A DNA stretch of 64,000 bases from assembly GCA_016714005.1 (NCBI GenBank), contig JADJOA010000002.1, forward strand, positions 434,001 through 498,000, given 5' to 3'. The notes beneath the pieces were generated by a model. It saw nothing but the letters and a program-made list of their open reading frames with translations. It was not told the origin of the DNA and did not search any database. How positions within the stretch are numbered: the stretch's first letter is position 1; each line of letters begins with the position of its first letter. The stretch comes from Bacteroidota bacterium. GTDB lineage: Bacteria > Bacteroidota > Bacteroidia > AKYH767-A > OLB10. Positions 52,089 through 63,640 of the stretch are shown piece after piece. A program made the position numbers and the translations under genes.

Positions 52089-53062
52089 TTACGAAAATCT
52101 GCCATGAGCATTTTTGTAAAGCTCATCAGGTGTAAGTGTTTTAAAATACTCGTACGTTCTCTTTAATCCTTCTGCACGCTCAACTTTAGGTTCCCAGTTT
52201 AAAATTTCTTTAGCACGTGTAATGTCGGGCTTGCGCTGCTTTGGGTCGTCTTGCGGTAGCGGCTTGTATACAATTTTTTGGTTGGTGCCCGTAAGTTTTA
52301 TGATTTCTTCTGCAAACTGTTTAATAGTAATTTCAACAGGATTGCCAATGTTTACAGGATAAACATAATCGCTCATCAGCAAACGGTAAATACCTTCAAT
52401 CAAATCATCTACATAACAGAACGAACGGGTCTGGCTTCCATCACCAAAAACTGTTATGTCTTCGCCACGCAACGCCTGCCCAACAAATGCAGGTAATGCG
52501 CGCCCGTCATTCAGCCTCATACGTGGTCCGTAAGTATTAAATATTCTTACAATGCGTGTTTCCAGTTTATGATAGGTATGGTAAGCCATTGTAATAGCTT
52601 CCTGGAAACGTTTGGCCTCATCATAAACTCCCCGCGGACCTATAGGGTTAACGTTGCCCCAGTAATCTTCGTTTTGCGGATGCACCATAGGGTCACCATA
52701 CACCTCGGATGTTGAAGCAACCAATATTCTGGCTTTTTTTGGCAAGCGCAAAACCAAAGCAGGTTGTGTGTTCCAAGCGAACCAACCTTTAAAGTCTGTA
52801 TCGGAATTTTTAAGTAATCAATAGGACTTGCAGGTGATGCAAAGTGTAAAATATAATCAATGTTACCAGGCACATGTACAAACTTGGAAACATCATGATT
52901 ATAAAATTCAAACTCTCCTATTTTAAAAAGATGTTCAATGTTTTTAAGATCACCGGTTATTAAATTATCCATCCCCACCACAGCAAACCCTTCTTTAATA
53001 AAACGGTCGCAAAGATGGGAGCCTAAAAAGCCGGCAGCGCCTGTTACTAAAACTCTTTTCAT
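52089..53062 (-). CDS. UDP-glucuronate decarboxylase (UDP-xylose synthase), one frameshift
   Basis: The short-chain dehydrogenase/epimerase fold begins KRVLVTGAAGFLGSHLCDRF (GxxGxxG). Active-site parts are LVASTSEVYGDP, GPRGVYDEAKRFQEA (YxxxK) and RIVRIFNTYGPRM. A frame change lies near 52750, where a T run appears one base short. UXS converts UDP-glucuronate to UDP-xylose by an internal NAD-dependent cycle. It directly follows ugd, which supplies UDP-glucuronate, so the pair makes UDP-xylose for a surface polysaccharide. Length (~320 residues) matches bacterial UXS. Confidence 0.88.
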
Positions 53063-53093
53063 TTTTTAAGGTTGATGAGGGCTTTCTTTAAAC

Positions 53094-54405
53094 TTATTTA
53101 ACCGTATTTCTTCCTATGCTATTATAATAATACCCCAGCTCTTTCATTTGAGCAGGGTCGTATAAATTTCTTCCGTCAAAAATTACTTTGCTCTTTAACG
53201 AAGAAGAAATTTTATCAAACTCCGGTGTGCGGAATACGCTCCATTCTGTTGCAATCAATAAAGCATCAGCATCTTTTAATGCATCATATTCATCTGTTGC
53301 AAATTCAATTTTATCGCCAATTTGTTTTTGCACATTTTTCATTGCTTCGGGGTCATAAGCGCGAATGGTAGCTCCGGCTTTTGTGAGTTCGTCAATTATA
53401 AAAAGCGCAGGAGCTTCACGTATGTCATCAGTGTCGGGTTTAAATGCCAGACCCCAAAGAGCGAACTTTTTACCCTTTACGTTACCATTATAATATGATT
53501 TAACTTTTTCTGCAAGCACATTTTTTTTGCCTGTCGTTAACATCCATTACTGCTTCCAAAATTTTAAAATCATATTTGTAATCTTTGGCGGTTTTCTCCA
53601 ATGCCTGTACGTCTTTCGGGAAGCAACTTCCTCCATAGCCAATGCCTGCAAATAAAAAGCGCTTGCCAATTCTGTCGTCAGAGCCAATTCCAATACGAAT
53701 GGCATCTACGTTTGCACCAACCTTTTCACAAAGATTTGCAATCTCATTCATAAAAGTAATTTTTGTTGCAAGAAAAGCGTTGGCTGCATACTTCGTCATT
53801 TCGGCACTGCGCTCATCCATAAAATAAATAGGATTACCTTGCCTTACAAACGGAGCATACAAATCGCTCATTACTTTTTTGGCTTTATCACTTCTAGTCC
53901 CAATCACCACTCGGTCTGGCTTCATAAAATCATCAACAGCAAAACCTTCGCGTAAAAATTCGGGGTTGGAAATTACATCAAACTCCACCTTGGCATTTTT
54001 TGCAACCGCATCTCTAACCTTTTCGGCAGTACCAACCGGTACAGTGCTTTTGTTAATGATGATTTTATAATCATTAATGATAGAACCTAACTTATTGGCA
54101 ACACCAAGCACGTAAGATAAATCAGCACTTCCATCTTCACCCGGAGGTGTGGGCAACGCAAGAAAAATAATAGAAGATTTTTTTATGGCATCATCTAACT
54201 CAGTGGTGAAAGACAAACGATTCTGTTTGATATTTTTTTCAAAAAGTTTGTCTAAGTGCGGTTCGTAAATCGGAATTTCTCCATTACGCATTTTCTCCAC
54301 CTTGGCTTTATCTATATCCACACAAATTACATGATTGCCCATTTCAGCAAAACACGTTCCTGTTACCAAGCCAACATATCCTGTCCCTACTACTGCTATA
54401 TTCAT
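53094..54405 (-). CDS. ugd: UDP-glucose 6-dehydrogenase, one frameshift
   Basis: The NAD-binding start is MNIAVVGTGYVGLVTGTCFA; the catalytic parts are FLALPTPPGEDGSADLSYV, INKSTVPVGTAEKVRD, NPEFLREGFAVDDFMKPDRV and the active-site Cys in GIGYGGSCFPKDVQAL. The C-terminal domain (FALWGLAFKPDTDDIREAP) continues after a frame change at the T8 run 53521-53528, where one extra base is likely. It oxidises UDP-glucose to UDP-glucuronate. It lies between the degT aminotransferase and uxs in a minus-strand operon with spacings of 31-40 bases. Confidence 0.92.
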
Positions 54406-54445
54406 TTTTTAAAATTGATTTTAATTTAAAGTCTTTTATATTATC

Positions 54446-55570
54446 TTATTTGCAAAATTCAAGAACCGAATCAGTAATAAATTTTAATTGATCATCTGTA
54501 AGTTCAGTATGCATAGGCAATGAAATTACGTTGGCGCACAATTTTTCTGTAATCGGGAATGCGCCTTCTTTATAACGGTCGTCCTTATACGCTTTTTGCA
54601 TGTGTAATGGTATTGGATAATAAATCATTGCCGGAATATCTTTAGAGGCAAGATGCTCGCGCAGTTTGGTTCTGTCAACACCATTTAGCAGCATAGTATA
54701 TTGATGAAAAACGTGCGTTGAATTTGCTGCACGTGCCGGTGTTTTAATTTTAGGGTTATTACTAAATGCTTTATCGTAGTATGCAGCAGCTTTGTTTCTT
54801 GCAGCGGCATAATCGTCTAAGTGTCTTAATTTAATTCGCAAAATTGCTGCCTGCATGGTGTCAAGTCTTGAGTTTACACCAATCTGATCATGCACATACA
54901 AGGTGCTTTGCCCGTGGTTGGCAACAATTCTTATTCTTTCGCCAAGCTTTTCATCATTAGTAAAAATTGCACCTCCATCACCCATACATCCTAAATTCTT
55001 ACTTGGGAAAAAAGTGCATCCAATAGTTCCGATAGTACCTGCTTTCTTTTTAGTGCCATCGCTAAAAGTATATTCAGCACCAATTGCCTGGGCAACATCT
55101 TCTATCACATACAACTTGTGTTTTTGTGCTATAGCCATAACACTTTCCATATCGGCACATTGCCCGAATAAATGCACAGGCACAATGGCTTTTGTTTTTG
55201 GCGTTATTGCCTTTTCAATGGCGGCAGGGTCAATGGTAAATGTATCTGGGCTTACTTCTACCAATACAGGTTTTAACTGAAGCAAAGCAATTACTTCCGC
55301 AGTTGCTACATAAGTAAAACTTGATGTTATAACCTCATCGCCCGGCTTAAGGTCTAACGCCATCATGGCTACCTGCAGTGCATCGGTACCATTGGCGCAG
55401 GGGATTACACATTTTGCATTGAGATATGCTTCAAGTTCAGTTTTAAATGCTTTTACATCTGGTCCGTTAATATAGGCAGAAGAAACCACTACATCTAACA
55501 GGGCTTTATCAATTTCAGGCTTAATTTTATTGTATTGGCTGATAAGGTCAACCATGTGTATTTTTTGCAT
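54446..55570 (-). CDS. DegT/DnrJ/EryC1/StrS family sugar aminotransferase
   Basis: The 374-residue protein has the family's PLP site with the Lys in FFPSKNLGCMGDGGAIF, the start HMVDLISQYNKIKPEID, the cofactor loop CANGTDALQVAMMAL and the GEDVAQAIGA-type Asp region VIEDVAQAIGAEY. It transfers an amino group to a keto-sugar nucleotide, giving amino sugars for surface glycans. It is the first gene of the degT-ugd-uxs run and is intact. The sugar cannot be named; co-location with UDP-xylose genes suggests a UDP-linked 3- or 4-amino sugar. Confidence 0.9.
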   Translation of the reverse strand: MQKIHMVDLISQYNKIKPEIDKALLDVVVSSAYINGPDVKAFKTELEAYLNAKCVIPCANGTDALQVAMMALDLKPGDEVITSSFTYVATAEVIALLQLKPVLVEVSPDTFTIDPAAIEKAITPKTKAIVPVHLFGQCADMESVMAIAQKHKLYVIEDVAQAIGAEYTFSDGTKKKAGTIGTIGCTFFPSKNLGCMGDGGAIFTNDEKLGERIRIVANHGQSTLYVHDQIGVNSRLDTMQAAILRIKLRHLDDYAAARNKAAAYYDKAFSNNPKIKTPARAANSTHVFHQYTMLLNGVDRTKLREHLASKDIPAMIYYPIPLHMQKAYKDDRYKEGAFPITEKLCANVISLPMHTELTDDQLKFITDSVLEFCK

Positions 55571-55710
55571 AGAATTTTAAATGAGGCAGCGAAGATAATA
55601 GTTTGAACCTTTTTCGGTAGTTATTGCAATGCTCATAACTCAATTGGTATTTACAATGAATATGAGGACTGAACCAAAGCCGTTAAATAAATTTGCTTCG
55701 AATATTAGCG

Positions 55711-56511
55711 GTGAAAAAGAAAACAAAAAAAAAATGGATAGCATTGGCGATAATTCTGCTGTTGCTTGCCACTGCATGGTATTACGAAAAAAGTTATACG
55801 GTATTCTTACAAAGCCTATCGTTTTTATAAAGCGCTTAACGAAAAGATGTTAAGTATGGAAGGTTTCAGCCAATAGAATTTCCTTATGGTTATAAAATAC
55901 ATGGTGTGGATGTTTCGCGTTGGCAGGATGAAGTTGACTTTTACAAGCTCAAAACAAAAACATTAGATAATGATACACTTGTTTTCAAATTTGCATTTAT
56001 AAAAGCTACTGAGGGAGTTTTGTTAGAAGACCCAATGTTTGAAGACAATTGGGAGAATGCAAAGGATGCTAAAATTGTACGCGGTGCTTACCATTATTAC
56101 ATTCCATCTTACGATCCTAAAAAGCAAGCACGTAATTTTTATACAAGTGTAAAACTGCAAAGGGGAGATTTACCGCCCGTAGTTGACATTGAAGAGATTG
56201 GTAAGTTGAAAAAGGGCGAACTGGTAAAAAATTTAAAAATCTTTATTGCTGAGATTGAAAAGAAGTATAGCGTTAAGCCTATTATATATTCTAACATCAG
56301 CTTTATAGAGGATTATTTGGCCGATGATTTTAGCAACTACAAATTTTGGATTGCACATTACTATGAGGACGAGCTTATAGTGGAGTCATCCATTAAGTGG
56401 CTTTTTTGGCAACATACAGATAAGGCTTTTGTTTTTGGCAGTAATCAATTGATAGATGCCAATGTTTTTAATGGCAACGAAGCCGATTTTAAAAAAATTT
56501 TGATCAGGTAA
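55711..56511 (+). CDS. GH25 lysozyme-like protein with N-terminal membrane anchor, frameshifted
   Basis: A GTG at 55711 starts a lysine-rich segment and a membrane helix (WIALAIILLLLATAWYY). After frame changes near 55790 and 55875 the GH25 barrel follows: HGVDVSRWQDEVDF, KFAFIKATEG, VRGAYHYYIP, LPPVVDIEEIG (catalytic Asp-x-Glu), KPIIYSN, FWIAHYYEDE and WLFWQHTD. The enzyme should cleave the glycan strands of peptidoglycan; the anchor would keep it on the periplasmic face of the inner membrane. It is divergent from the degT gene. Confidence 0.85.
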
Positions 56512-56752
56512 ATTACCTGTAAGCAATTTTCGATTTAACATAAACCTTACATTTTTTGTGTAAGGTTTCTTTGAAATTGGTTTTTTACTAAACAAAAATT
56601 ATGTTTTTTTATAGGTGCTTTTTAAGAGTTTTCCTTCTCAATTTTAGTCTTTAGGAAATTGTAACCTTATTTAACAAATCATACGTCCGGTATAACTTTT
56701 AGGAACAGTTATCGTACAAACAACTCAAATATTAACCATTATTAGTAAAGAC
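56512..56752. other. Intergenic region with a terminator
   Basis: The hairpin AAACCTTACA (56542-56551) with TGTAAGGTTT (56559-56568) is followed by T-rich sequence and serves as the terminator of the lysozyme gene. The remainder up to 56752 shows nothing beyond AT-rich promoter-like sequence. Confidence 0.7.
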
Positions 56753-57130
56753 ATGACACAGATATTAAGAAAAACATTAACGGTACTTGCAGTTGCTTTT
56801 TTTATGTGTACAACTACTCATGCACAAATAATATCAGAAAAAAATAAGGACGCAGTGGTTTATATAATTAAAGTAGAAGAATTGAACGATGATTATAAAG
56901 CCGTCAAAATTTCAACCATGCTAAACAAATATTCCGACAGGATTATTGAATACACCATTAATACATTAAACAAAACTGTGGCTTTATCTATAAGCGAAAA
57001 GGAAAACATCTTAAACATATTAGAGGTGTTTTCAATTAATGGCTACACAGCCTGGTATAACGATAATGAAAATAACAGAGTAATAAACACCGGCAAAGGT
57101 TTCACAGAAAAATTCCCCGAAAAACAATAA
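56753..57130 (+). CDS. Hypothetical secreted protein
   Basis: A signal peptide (LTVLAVAFFMCTTTHAQ) begins a 125-residue protein with charged, mixed alpha/beta sequence (SEKNKDAVVYIIKVEEL, ISTMLNKYSDRIIEYTI). No family is recognised. It is intact and 41 bases before the giant T9SS cargo gene, so it may be expressed with it. Confidence 0.65.
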   Translation: MTQILRKTLTVLAVAFFMCTTTHAQIISEKNKDAVVYIIKVEELNDDYKAVKISTMLNKYSDRIIEYTINTLNKTVALSISEKENILNILEVFSINGYTAWYNDNENNRVINTGKGFTEKFPEKQ

Positions 57131-57171
57131 TAGTATCAATATTTAAAACGAAGCGACTAAAATTTAATATT

Positions 57172-60100
57172 ATGAAAAGAGGATTATTAGTAATTTTCTT
57201 ATTTGCAGTAAAGTTAGGGTGGGCTCAAACTCCATCTAATGATTGTTCAACTGCATTAGGTCAGCAACTAACGATTAATACCAGTTGTACTTACATAGCC
57301 TGGGATATAAATACAGGCATTGGGTTGCCGGCAATTGCAAAGTGTAGTGGAAGCAATTCAGGCTCACGTGATGGATGGGGTTGGTTTACAGGAAATGGCT
57401 CTACAGTAACTGTAAGTTACGACCCTCCAAATAACAGAAATGCCGCAGTGTATGTTTATACAGATATTGGAATTGGATGCACCGGTTTAAGTGTAGCGGG
57501 TTGTGCAGATGCAGGGGGAGATAATTTTACAGAAACTGTTAATGTTGCTACTACTGCCGGAACAAGATATTATGTACGTGTAGTAAGACGTTCGGGAAGC
57601 GGTGGTACAATGGGGGGGCAAATTTGTGTTTGGTCATGCCCTGCTCCTTCTAATGATAATCCGTGTGGAGCTACAAGTCTTACAGTTAATACATCATGTA
57701 CCCTATCATCTTATACATTAAACTCTTGCGCAACATCAAGTTCAGTTGCTAACCCATCATGTAATAATATTGCAGTTAACGATGTTTGGTTTTCTGCTAC
57801 AGTTCCTGCCTCAGGAAGAATTACGTTTCAGACAACAGCCGGTACCATTACAGATGCCGATATGGCTTTATACTCTGTAAGCGGTGGTTGCTCAGGTACG
57901 TTTACACAATTATATTGTGATGATGATTCGGGTCCATCGGACATGCCTCAAATTACAGCTTCGAACTTAACGCCAGGATCAATAGTTTACCTTAGGGTAT
58001 GGGCTAGAAACAACGGGCAAACCGGCACTTACAATCTATGCGCCTTTGATCCATGTTCATCAAGTCCGGGAGGAAACGATAACCCGTGCGGAGCCACATC
58101 AGTAACTGTTGGCACAAGTTGCACCATGGCTTCATACACTTTGCCAAGTTGTGCTTACCCAAGTGCGGTTGCCAATCCAACTTGTAATAATATTTCTGTG
58201 TATGATGTATGGTATTCGGCTACTGTTCCAGCATCAGGAATGATAACCATACAAACCTCTACAGGAGGTGTTACTGATTTAGATATGGCGCTTTATTCTG
58301 CAACAGCATGCGCAGGGGTGTTTACTCAACTTTATTGTGATGATAATACCGGACCGGGAAGCATGCCCGAAATTACAGCAACCGGACTAACAGCAGGCAG
58401 TACAGTTTACATAAGAGTTTGGGCAAGAAACAATGCGCAATCTGGCACATTTAATATGTGTGCTTTTGACCCTTGTTCCACATTACCAGCTAACGATAGC
58501 CCTTGTGGGGCAACAAGTATAATAGTAGGTACATCATGCTCTTACAGTTCATATACACTTAACACATGTGCCACCGCAAGTGGTGTTTCTAATCCTACCT
58601 GTAACAATATAGCAGTAAACGATATTTGGTTTTCGGCCATTGTACCTGCATCAGGTAATTTAAACGTCACCACCACAACAGGAGGAATAACAGATTTAGA
58701 TCTTGCAATATATTCTGCAACTGCATGTGCCGGAGTTTTTACACAACTTTATTGTGATGATAACACGGGGCCTGGTAGTATGCCCGAAATTTTTGCAACA
58801 AGCTTAACACCAGGTGCAACAGTTTACATAAGAGCATGGGCACGAAACAATGCACAAACAGGAACCTTTAATATGTGTGTTTATGCTCCCTGCACACCTT
58901 CTAATGACGACCCTTGTGGAGCAACTGTTATACCGGTGAATGCAAGCTGCAGTTATTCCACCTATACCAATGCATGCGCAACCAACACCGGTGGTGGTAT
59001 TCCTGGACCTGGATGTGCATCATACAACGGTAGCGATGTATGGTTTAGAGTAACTGTGCCTGCATCTGGCACATTGCAGTTTGATTCCCGCGAGGGCGAT
59101 ATAACCGATGGAGGAATGGCAGTTTATTCTGCAACTAATTGCTCAACAGGATTTGCCGTTATTGCATGTGATGATGATGCAAGTTCTAATGGGTATATGC
59201 CTTACCTCAGTTTAACTGGTCTTACTCCGGGCGCAACACTATTCATAAGGTTTTGGTCGTATAATAATGATGAAAGTGGCACATTTGACTTATGTATTTA
59301 TGACCCTTGTGCCGGTGGATCACCATCAAATGATGACCCTTGTTCTGCAGTTGTAATTACACCAACCACATCATGCAATTACGCAACGTACAACAATAAT
59401 TGCGCTACTGCTACAGGTGGTGGCATACCTGCACCGGGCTGCGCCAATTATGTTACTGGCGATATATGGTTCGCTGTTACAGTTCCTGCATCAGGGGGAT
59501 TAACCATTGATACAAAACAAGGTACATTAACAGATATGGGCATGGCGTTATATTCTGCTACTGCATGTAGCGGCACTTACACGCTTGTTGCGTGTGATGA
59601 TGATGCAAGTGCGAATGGCTTTATGCCCTACCTAAGCGTTACTTCACTTACTCCTGGCGATGTCGTTTACATAAGAATGTGGGATAAGGATGGTAATGCG
59701 CAAGGAACATTTGATTTATGCGTTATGGATCCATGCCCTAATGGAATTCCAACAAACGATTTACCATGCGATGCCCAGGAATTAACAGTTGGAGTTACTC
59801 TTTTTGGAGATAATGGCTGTGCAACATCAACCAGCGATCCGGCATTACCTGCCTGCTGGGGTGGTGGTAATTCAAATACAGTTTGGTACTACATTGTTTG
59901 CCCTGCATCCGGCACCATTCGAGTAAGAACTTATTTGGGCACCTTGGTAGATACACAAATTGCATTATTTTCAGGAACCTGTTCCTCCTTAACCAATGTT
60001 GCTTGCAATGATAATGCAACACAATGCCCGGGTTCAACAACTGTCTATTATTCAGAGATAAATCAATCTGGTTTAGTGCCAGGCAATACCTATTATCTTG

Positions 60101-62493
60101 CTGTTGATGGTCGTAGTAATTATATGGGTAACTTTAATATAATTGCCACTGATGGTGCGGCATTCCCTTCTATACCACAACAAGATTGTATTTACCCTAC
60201 TCTTATTTGTAATCAAATAACGCCTGTAGGTAATCCTGGATTTACAGGTGCAGGTAATGTTTGTGATTATACAACTCCTTATAGTTGTTATGGAGGTGGG
60301 GAAAGAAACTCGGTATGGTATTACTTTAATATTCAAAACAACGGAACCCTCGCTTTTGATATTACGCCTTTAGTGTCATCAACAGATTATGATTTTATGC
60401 TTTTTAATACAACAGGAATTTCTTTTGGCACTGTGTGTTCTCAAATTTCCTCACAATCTATCATGCCTGTAAGGTGTAATTTCTCCGGTACGCCAGGCAC
60501 TACAAGTTTAAACGCATCTGCAACAGGTACTCATGAAAATGCAGGTGGTCCAAATGATTGTTCAACACTTGCTGTTACTGCCGGGCAAACATATATTCTA
60601 CTAATAACCAATTATTCCAATAACAATACAGGTTTTTCATTAGATTTTACATCCGGTTCGCCATTATCATATAGTTCAACCCCCACAACCGTTGTTTGGA
60701 CAGGAGGAATAGATAATGATTGGTTTAAACCGGGTAATTGGGGCGGGTGTGCAATACCATCATGCACCATTGATGCAGTTGTAGTAAATGGCCCGGTAAA
60801 TCAACCTGTAATAAATGGAAGTGGTGCAGTATGCAAGTCTCTTACAATAAACCCCGGTGGTTCCCTTTCGATTCAGGGAAACAACACCCTGCAGCTTTGC
60901 GGAGACTACACAAATAATGGTGATCTTTCTGCAAACACAGCATCAACAATTTATTTTGGACCTGGAACGGCAACTCAAGCAATTAACGGAAACCTAGTTG
61001 GATTAAGCCAGTTTCCTAACCTAAGAATTCAGAAGACTGGTGGTCAGGTAAACCTCAATCAGGATATTGATATTGCTGGTAACATGACGGTACAAAGTGC
61101 TACGAGTGTGTTTAACTTTAATGGAAAATATATAACCCTTGACGGGAATTTTTTTAACGCCAACGGGAGCACAAGTATAATAAATCGAGAAGGAAGTACA
61201 CTTGAATTTGACGGATTAACAGCCCAAACATTCAACAAGGGTGGTGGTTCATTAATGTGAGGAAGGGTGAGGGTTGATAATAAAAGTACAGGCATTACAT
61301 TGAGCGGAGGAACAAGCAGTATTAATATAGGATCTACAGGAACACTTGATTTAAACGATGGTGTAATAATAACAGCAGCTAACAACGAGGTGAATGTTAC
61401 CAATACAACACCCACTGCTGTTAACTCAGGAAATGTGAATAGTTATGTTAGAGGAAGGTTGCGCAGAAGCATTGGAACAACTACCGGCAATTATTACCTG
61501 CCTGTTGGCAATGCTGCAATGGGCTATGAGTTAGCAGAAATTAATTATACCATTGCCCCAACCTCACCCTACAACCTTTTAGCAACTTTTAGTAGTTGGT
61601 CTACTGTTCCTAACGGACCTATATCAAGCGATTGCTCTGGACGAAACTATGCTTTAAAACCAGCATTAAATCATGGTTACTGGACAATTAATGCAAGTGT
61701 TTCTCCTGCAAGCGGAACATATAATGTAACTTTATACAACCAGGGGTACAGCAATAATACAGGCACTTTCTGGACGGTAATGAAGCGAAGTCCATCTGGC
61801 AGCGGAGGAACATGGTCATTAAACGGAACATGTAATACCTCAAGCACTGCCGATATAACAATCAGAGAAGGGCTGGGTGGTTTTTCTGATTTTGCCAGCA
61901 TACAATGGGCTAATCCATTACCAATAGAATTGCTTTCGTTTTATGTTGAAAAAGCTGATGATTATGCTGTTTCAAAATGGATAACTGCAAGTGAAGAAAA
62001 CAATGATTTCTTTACAGTAGAGAGGAGCAGTGATAAAGCAAATTTTGAAGAGATAGGAAGAGTTAACGGTGCTGGTAACTCTAAAGAGGTACACAGTTAC
62101 AGTTATACTGATAAAAATCCTTTAACTGGTCAGTCGTTTTACAGAATAAGGCAAACAGATTTTAATGGGCACTCTACAACAACCGAATGGAAATCGATTG
62201 ACTTTAATAAATCGCCATCACATCTTAATCTGTTTCCTAACCCAGCTTCTAAATTTATTAATTGTGGTTTTAGTGCTGAATACAAAGGGCAGATTGAAAT
62301 ATCTGTAATTGATATAACACAAAAAGAACTGATAAGATACAGAACTGAAATGGTTGAAGGACAAAACAGAATTCCTATAAGCATTGAAAGTATTCCTAAT
62401 GGAGTTTATTTTATTAAACTAAAAAGTGCTGATTACAGCAAGCCCTACTTTGAAATGTCATCAAAGTTTATAAAGGGGAAGGGTGTTAAATAA
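57172..62493 (+). CDS. Giant T9SS-sorted surface protein with six ~140-residue repeats, in-frame TGA
   Basis: A signal peptide (LLVIFLFAVKLGWAQ) starts a ~1,770-residue protein. Six repeats (57649-60170) each carry a start like SNDNPCGAT, a VWFSATVPASG strand, ALYS near an acidic loop, LYCDDDSGP and VYIRVWARNN; they resemble bacterial pre-peptidase (PPC) domains. A Cys-rich region and a beta-rich region follow. A TGA at 61258-61260 is in frame; the same frame continues to 62493 and ends in a type A T9SS sorting domain (LNLFPNPASKFINCGF, IESIPNGVYFIKLKS). The stop is either a sequence error, a pair of compensating indels or a real nonsense change. The protein is probably a surface adhesin. Confidence 0.88.
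57649..60170 (+). repeat. Six tandem ~420-bp coding repeats
   Basis: Unit starts lie near 57649, 58069, 58486, 58897, 59321 and 59746. Units two and three share long near-identical stretches (for instance around 58320-58380 and 58735-58795), pointing to recent duplication or gene conversion, while the outer units have diverged more. Confidence 0.85.
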
Positions 62494-62513
62494 TATTATA
62501 AAAAACTGAAGGG

Positions 62514-62545
62514 AAAGCTCTGTGTTAAAATACACAGGGCTTTTT
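62514..62545 (+). terminator. Terminator after the giant T9SS gene
   Basis: AAAGCTCTGTGT (62514-62525) pairs with ACACAGGGCTTT (62532-62543), with one T-G pair, followed by T's. Confidence 0.75.
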
Positions 62546-62634
62546 AACATTTCAGATTTAACATCTTATTGCTAAAACTAAAATTGCCAGTTTTTTCGTT
62601 AAACAAGGCATATATTTTTGAAGAAAATCAGCCA

Positions 62635-63522
62635 ATGCCTTTTCAACGCTTTTTAAAATACCTTCAGTACGAGAGAAGATATTCTGCACATACGGTTCTT
62701 GCTTACAGCAGAGACCTGGAACAATTCTTTAGCTATATTGAAAAGACATACGAAATAAAAGAGGCCAAAGAAGTAACGCATGTTTTTGTACGATCATGGA
62801 TTGTTTCGCTCATGGAGCAAAAGATAAACAGCCGTACTGTCCGTAGGAAAATTTCCACGCTCAAGTCTTTTTTTAAGTTTTGTCTTCGTGAAAAATCAAT
62901 TGACCGCAACCCCATGCAAAAAATTGTTTCTCCAAAGGTTGCCAAACACTTGCCCGTTTTTGTTGACGAACAGCGCATGGATATTTTACTTGATAAAGTA
63001 GAATTTAAAGAAGGATTTCCGGGTGCAAGGGATAAACTGATTATCAACATTTTTTACCAAACCGGCATTCGTTTGTCTGAACTCTGTAATTTAAAGGACA
63101 CAGATATTAACCTTTATGATTTAACAATTAAAGTGCTTGGTAAAAGAAATAAAGAGCGCATAATTCCGGTTTCGGCCAAAATGAAAGTGGAGGTTTCTAA
63201 CTATATCAACCTCAGGAATAATTTATTTACCAAAGAATTATTGATGAATAATTTTTTTGTGTTAGATAACGGAAACAAAATATATGATAAGTTCGTTTAC
63301 AGATTAGTGAAGTCGAAACTGGCAACTGTTACCACCGGACAAAAAAAGAGCCCGCATGTATTGCGGCATACGTTTGCAACCCAAATGTTAAATAACGGAG
63401 CCGAGATTAATGCAGTAAAGGAAATTTTGGGTCATGCAAGTTTGGCCGCCACGCAAGTTTACACGCACAATACAATAGAAAAATTAAAAAATATTTATAA
63501 GCAGGCACACCCTAAAGCATAA
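62635..63522 (+). CDS. Tyrosine recombinase XerC-like
   Basis: The ATG at 62635 starts a core-binding domain (FLKYLQYERRYSAHTVLAY) and then the catalytic domain with Arg in YQTGIRLSELCNLK, Lys in KVLGKRNKER, HxxR in HVLRHTFATQ, His in LGHASLAATQ and the nucleophile Tyr in VYTHNTIEKL. The length (295 residues) fits XerC/XerD, which resolve chromosome dimers. Adjacency to hpf is the usual housekeeping arrangement in Bacteroidota, which argues against an integrative-element integrase. The gene is intact. Confidence 0.87.
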   Translation: MPFQRFLKYLQYERRYSAHTVLAYSRDLEQFFSYIEKTYEIKEAKEVTHVFVRSWIVSLMEQKINSRTVRRKISTLKSFFKFCLREKSIDRNPMQKIVSPKVAKHLPVFVDEQRMDILLDKVEFKEGFPGARDKLIINIFYQTGIRLSELCNLKDTDINLYDLTIKVLGKRNKERIIPVSAKMKVEVSNYINLRNNLFTKELLMNNFFVLDNGNKIYDKFVYRLVKSKLATVTTGQKKSPHVLRHTFATQMLNNGAEINAVKEILGHASLAATQVYTHNTIEKLKNIYKQAHPKA

Positions 63523-63640
63523 TTTTGAATCGTATATTTACCTACCGTTCTTTGATAGTCGTTCCCGTACCAGATATTTTATGTATAACTTAAAAGCAGG
63601 CAATGCGGGATTGCCAATCGCTTTTTAAAATAAATTTGAA

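Noticed and set aside
57172..61260. TGA recoding (selenocysteine) at 61258
   Set aside because: No hairpin of the needed type was seen after the codon, the local residues do not look like a redox site, and frequent sequence errors explain it more simply.
62635..63522. Tyrosine recombinase as the integrase of an integrative element
   Set aside because: Neighbouring hpf and the housekeeping arrangement, no attachment-site repeats, no tRNA and no mobile-element genes nearby; the length and motifs fit XerC/XerD.
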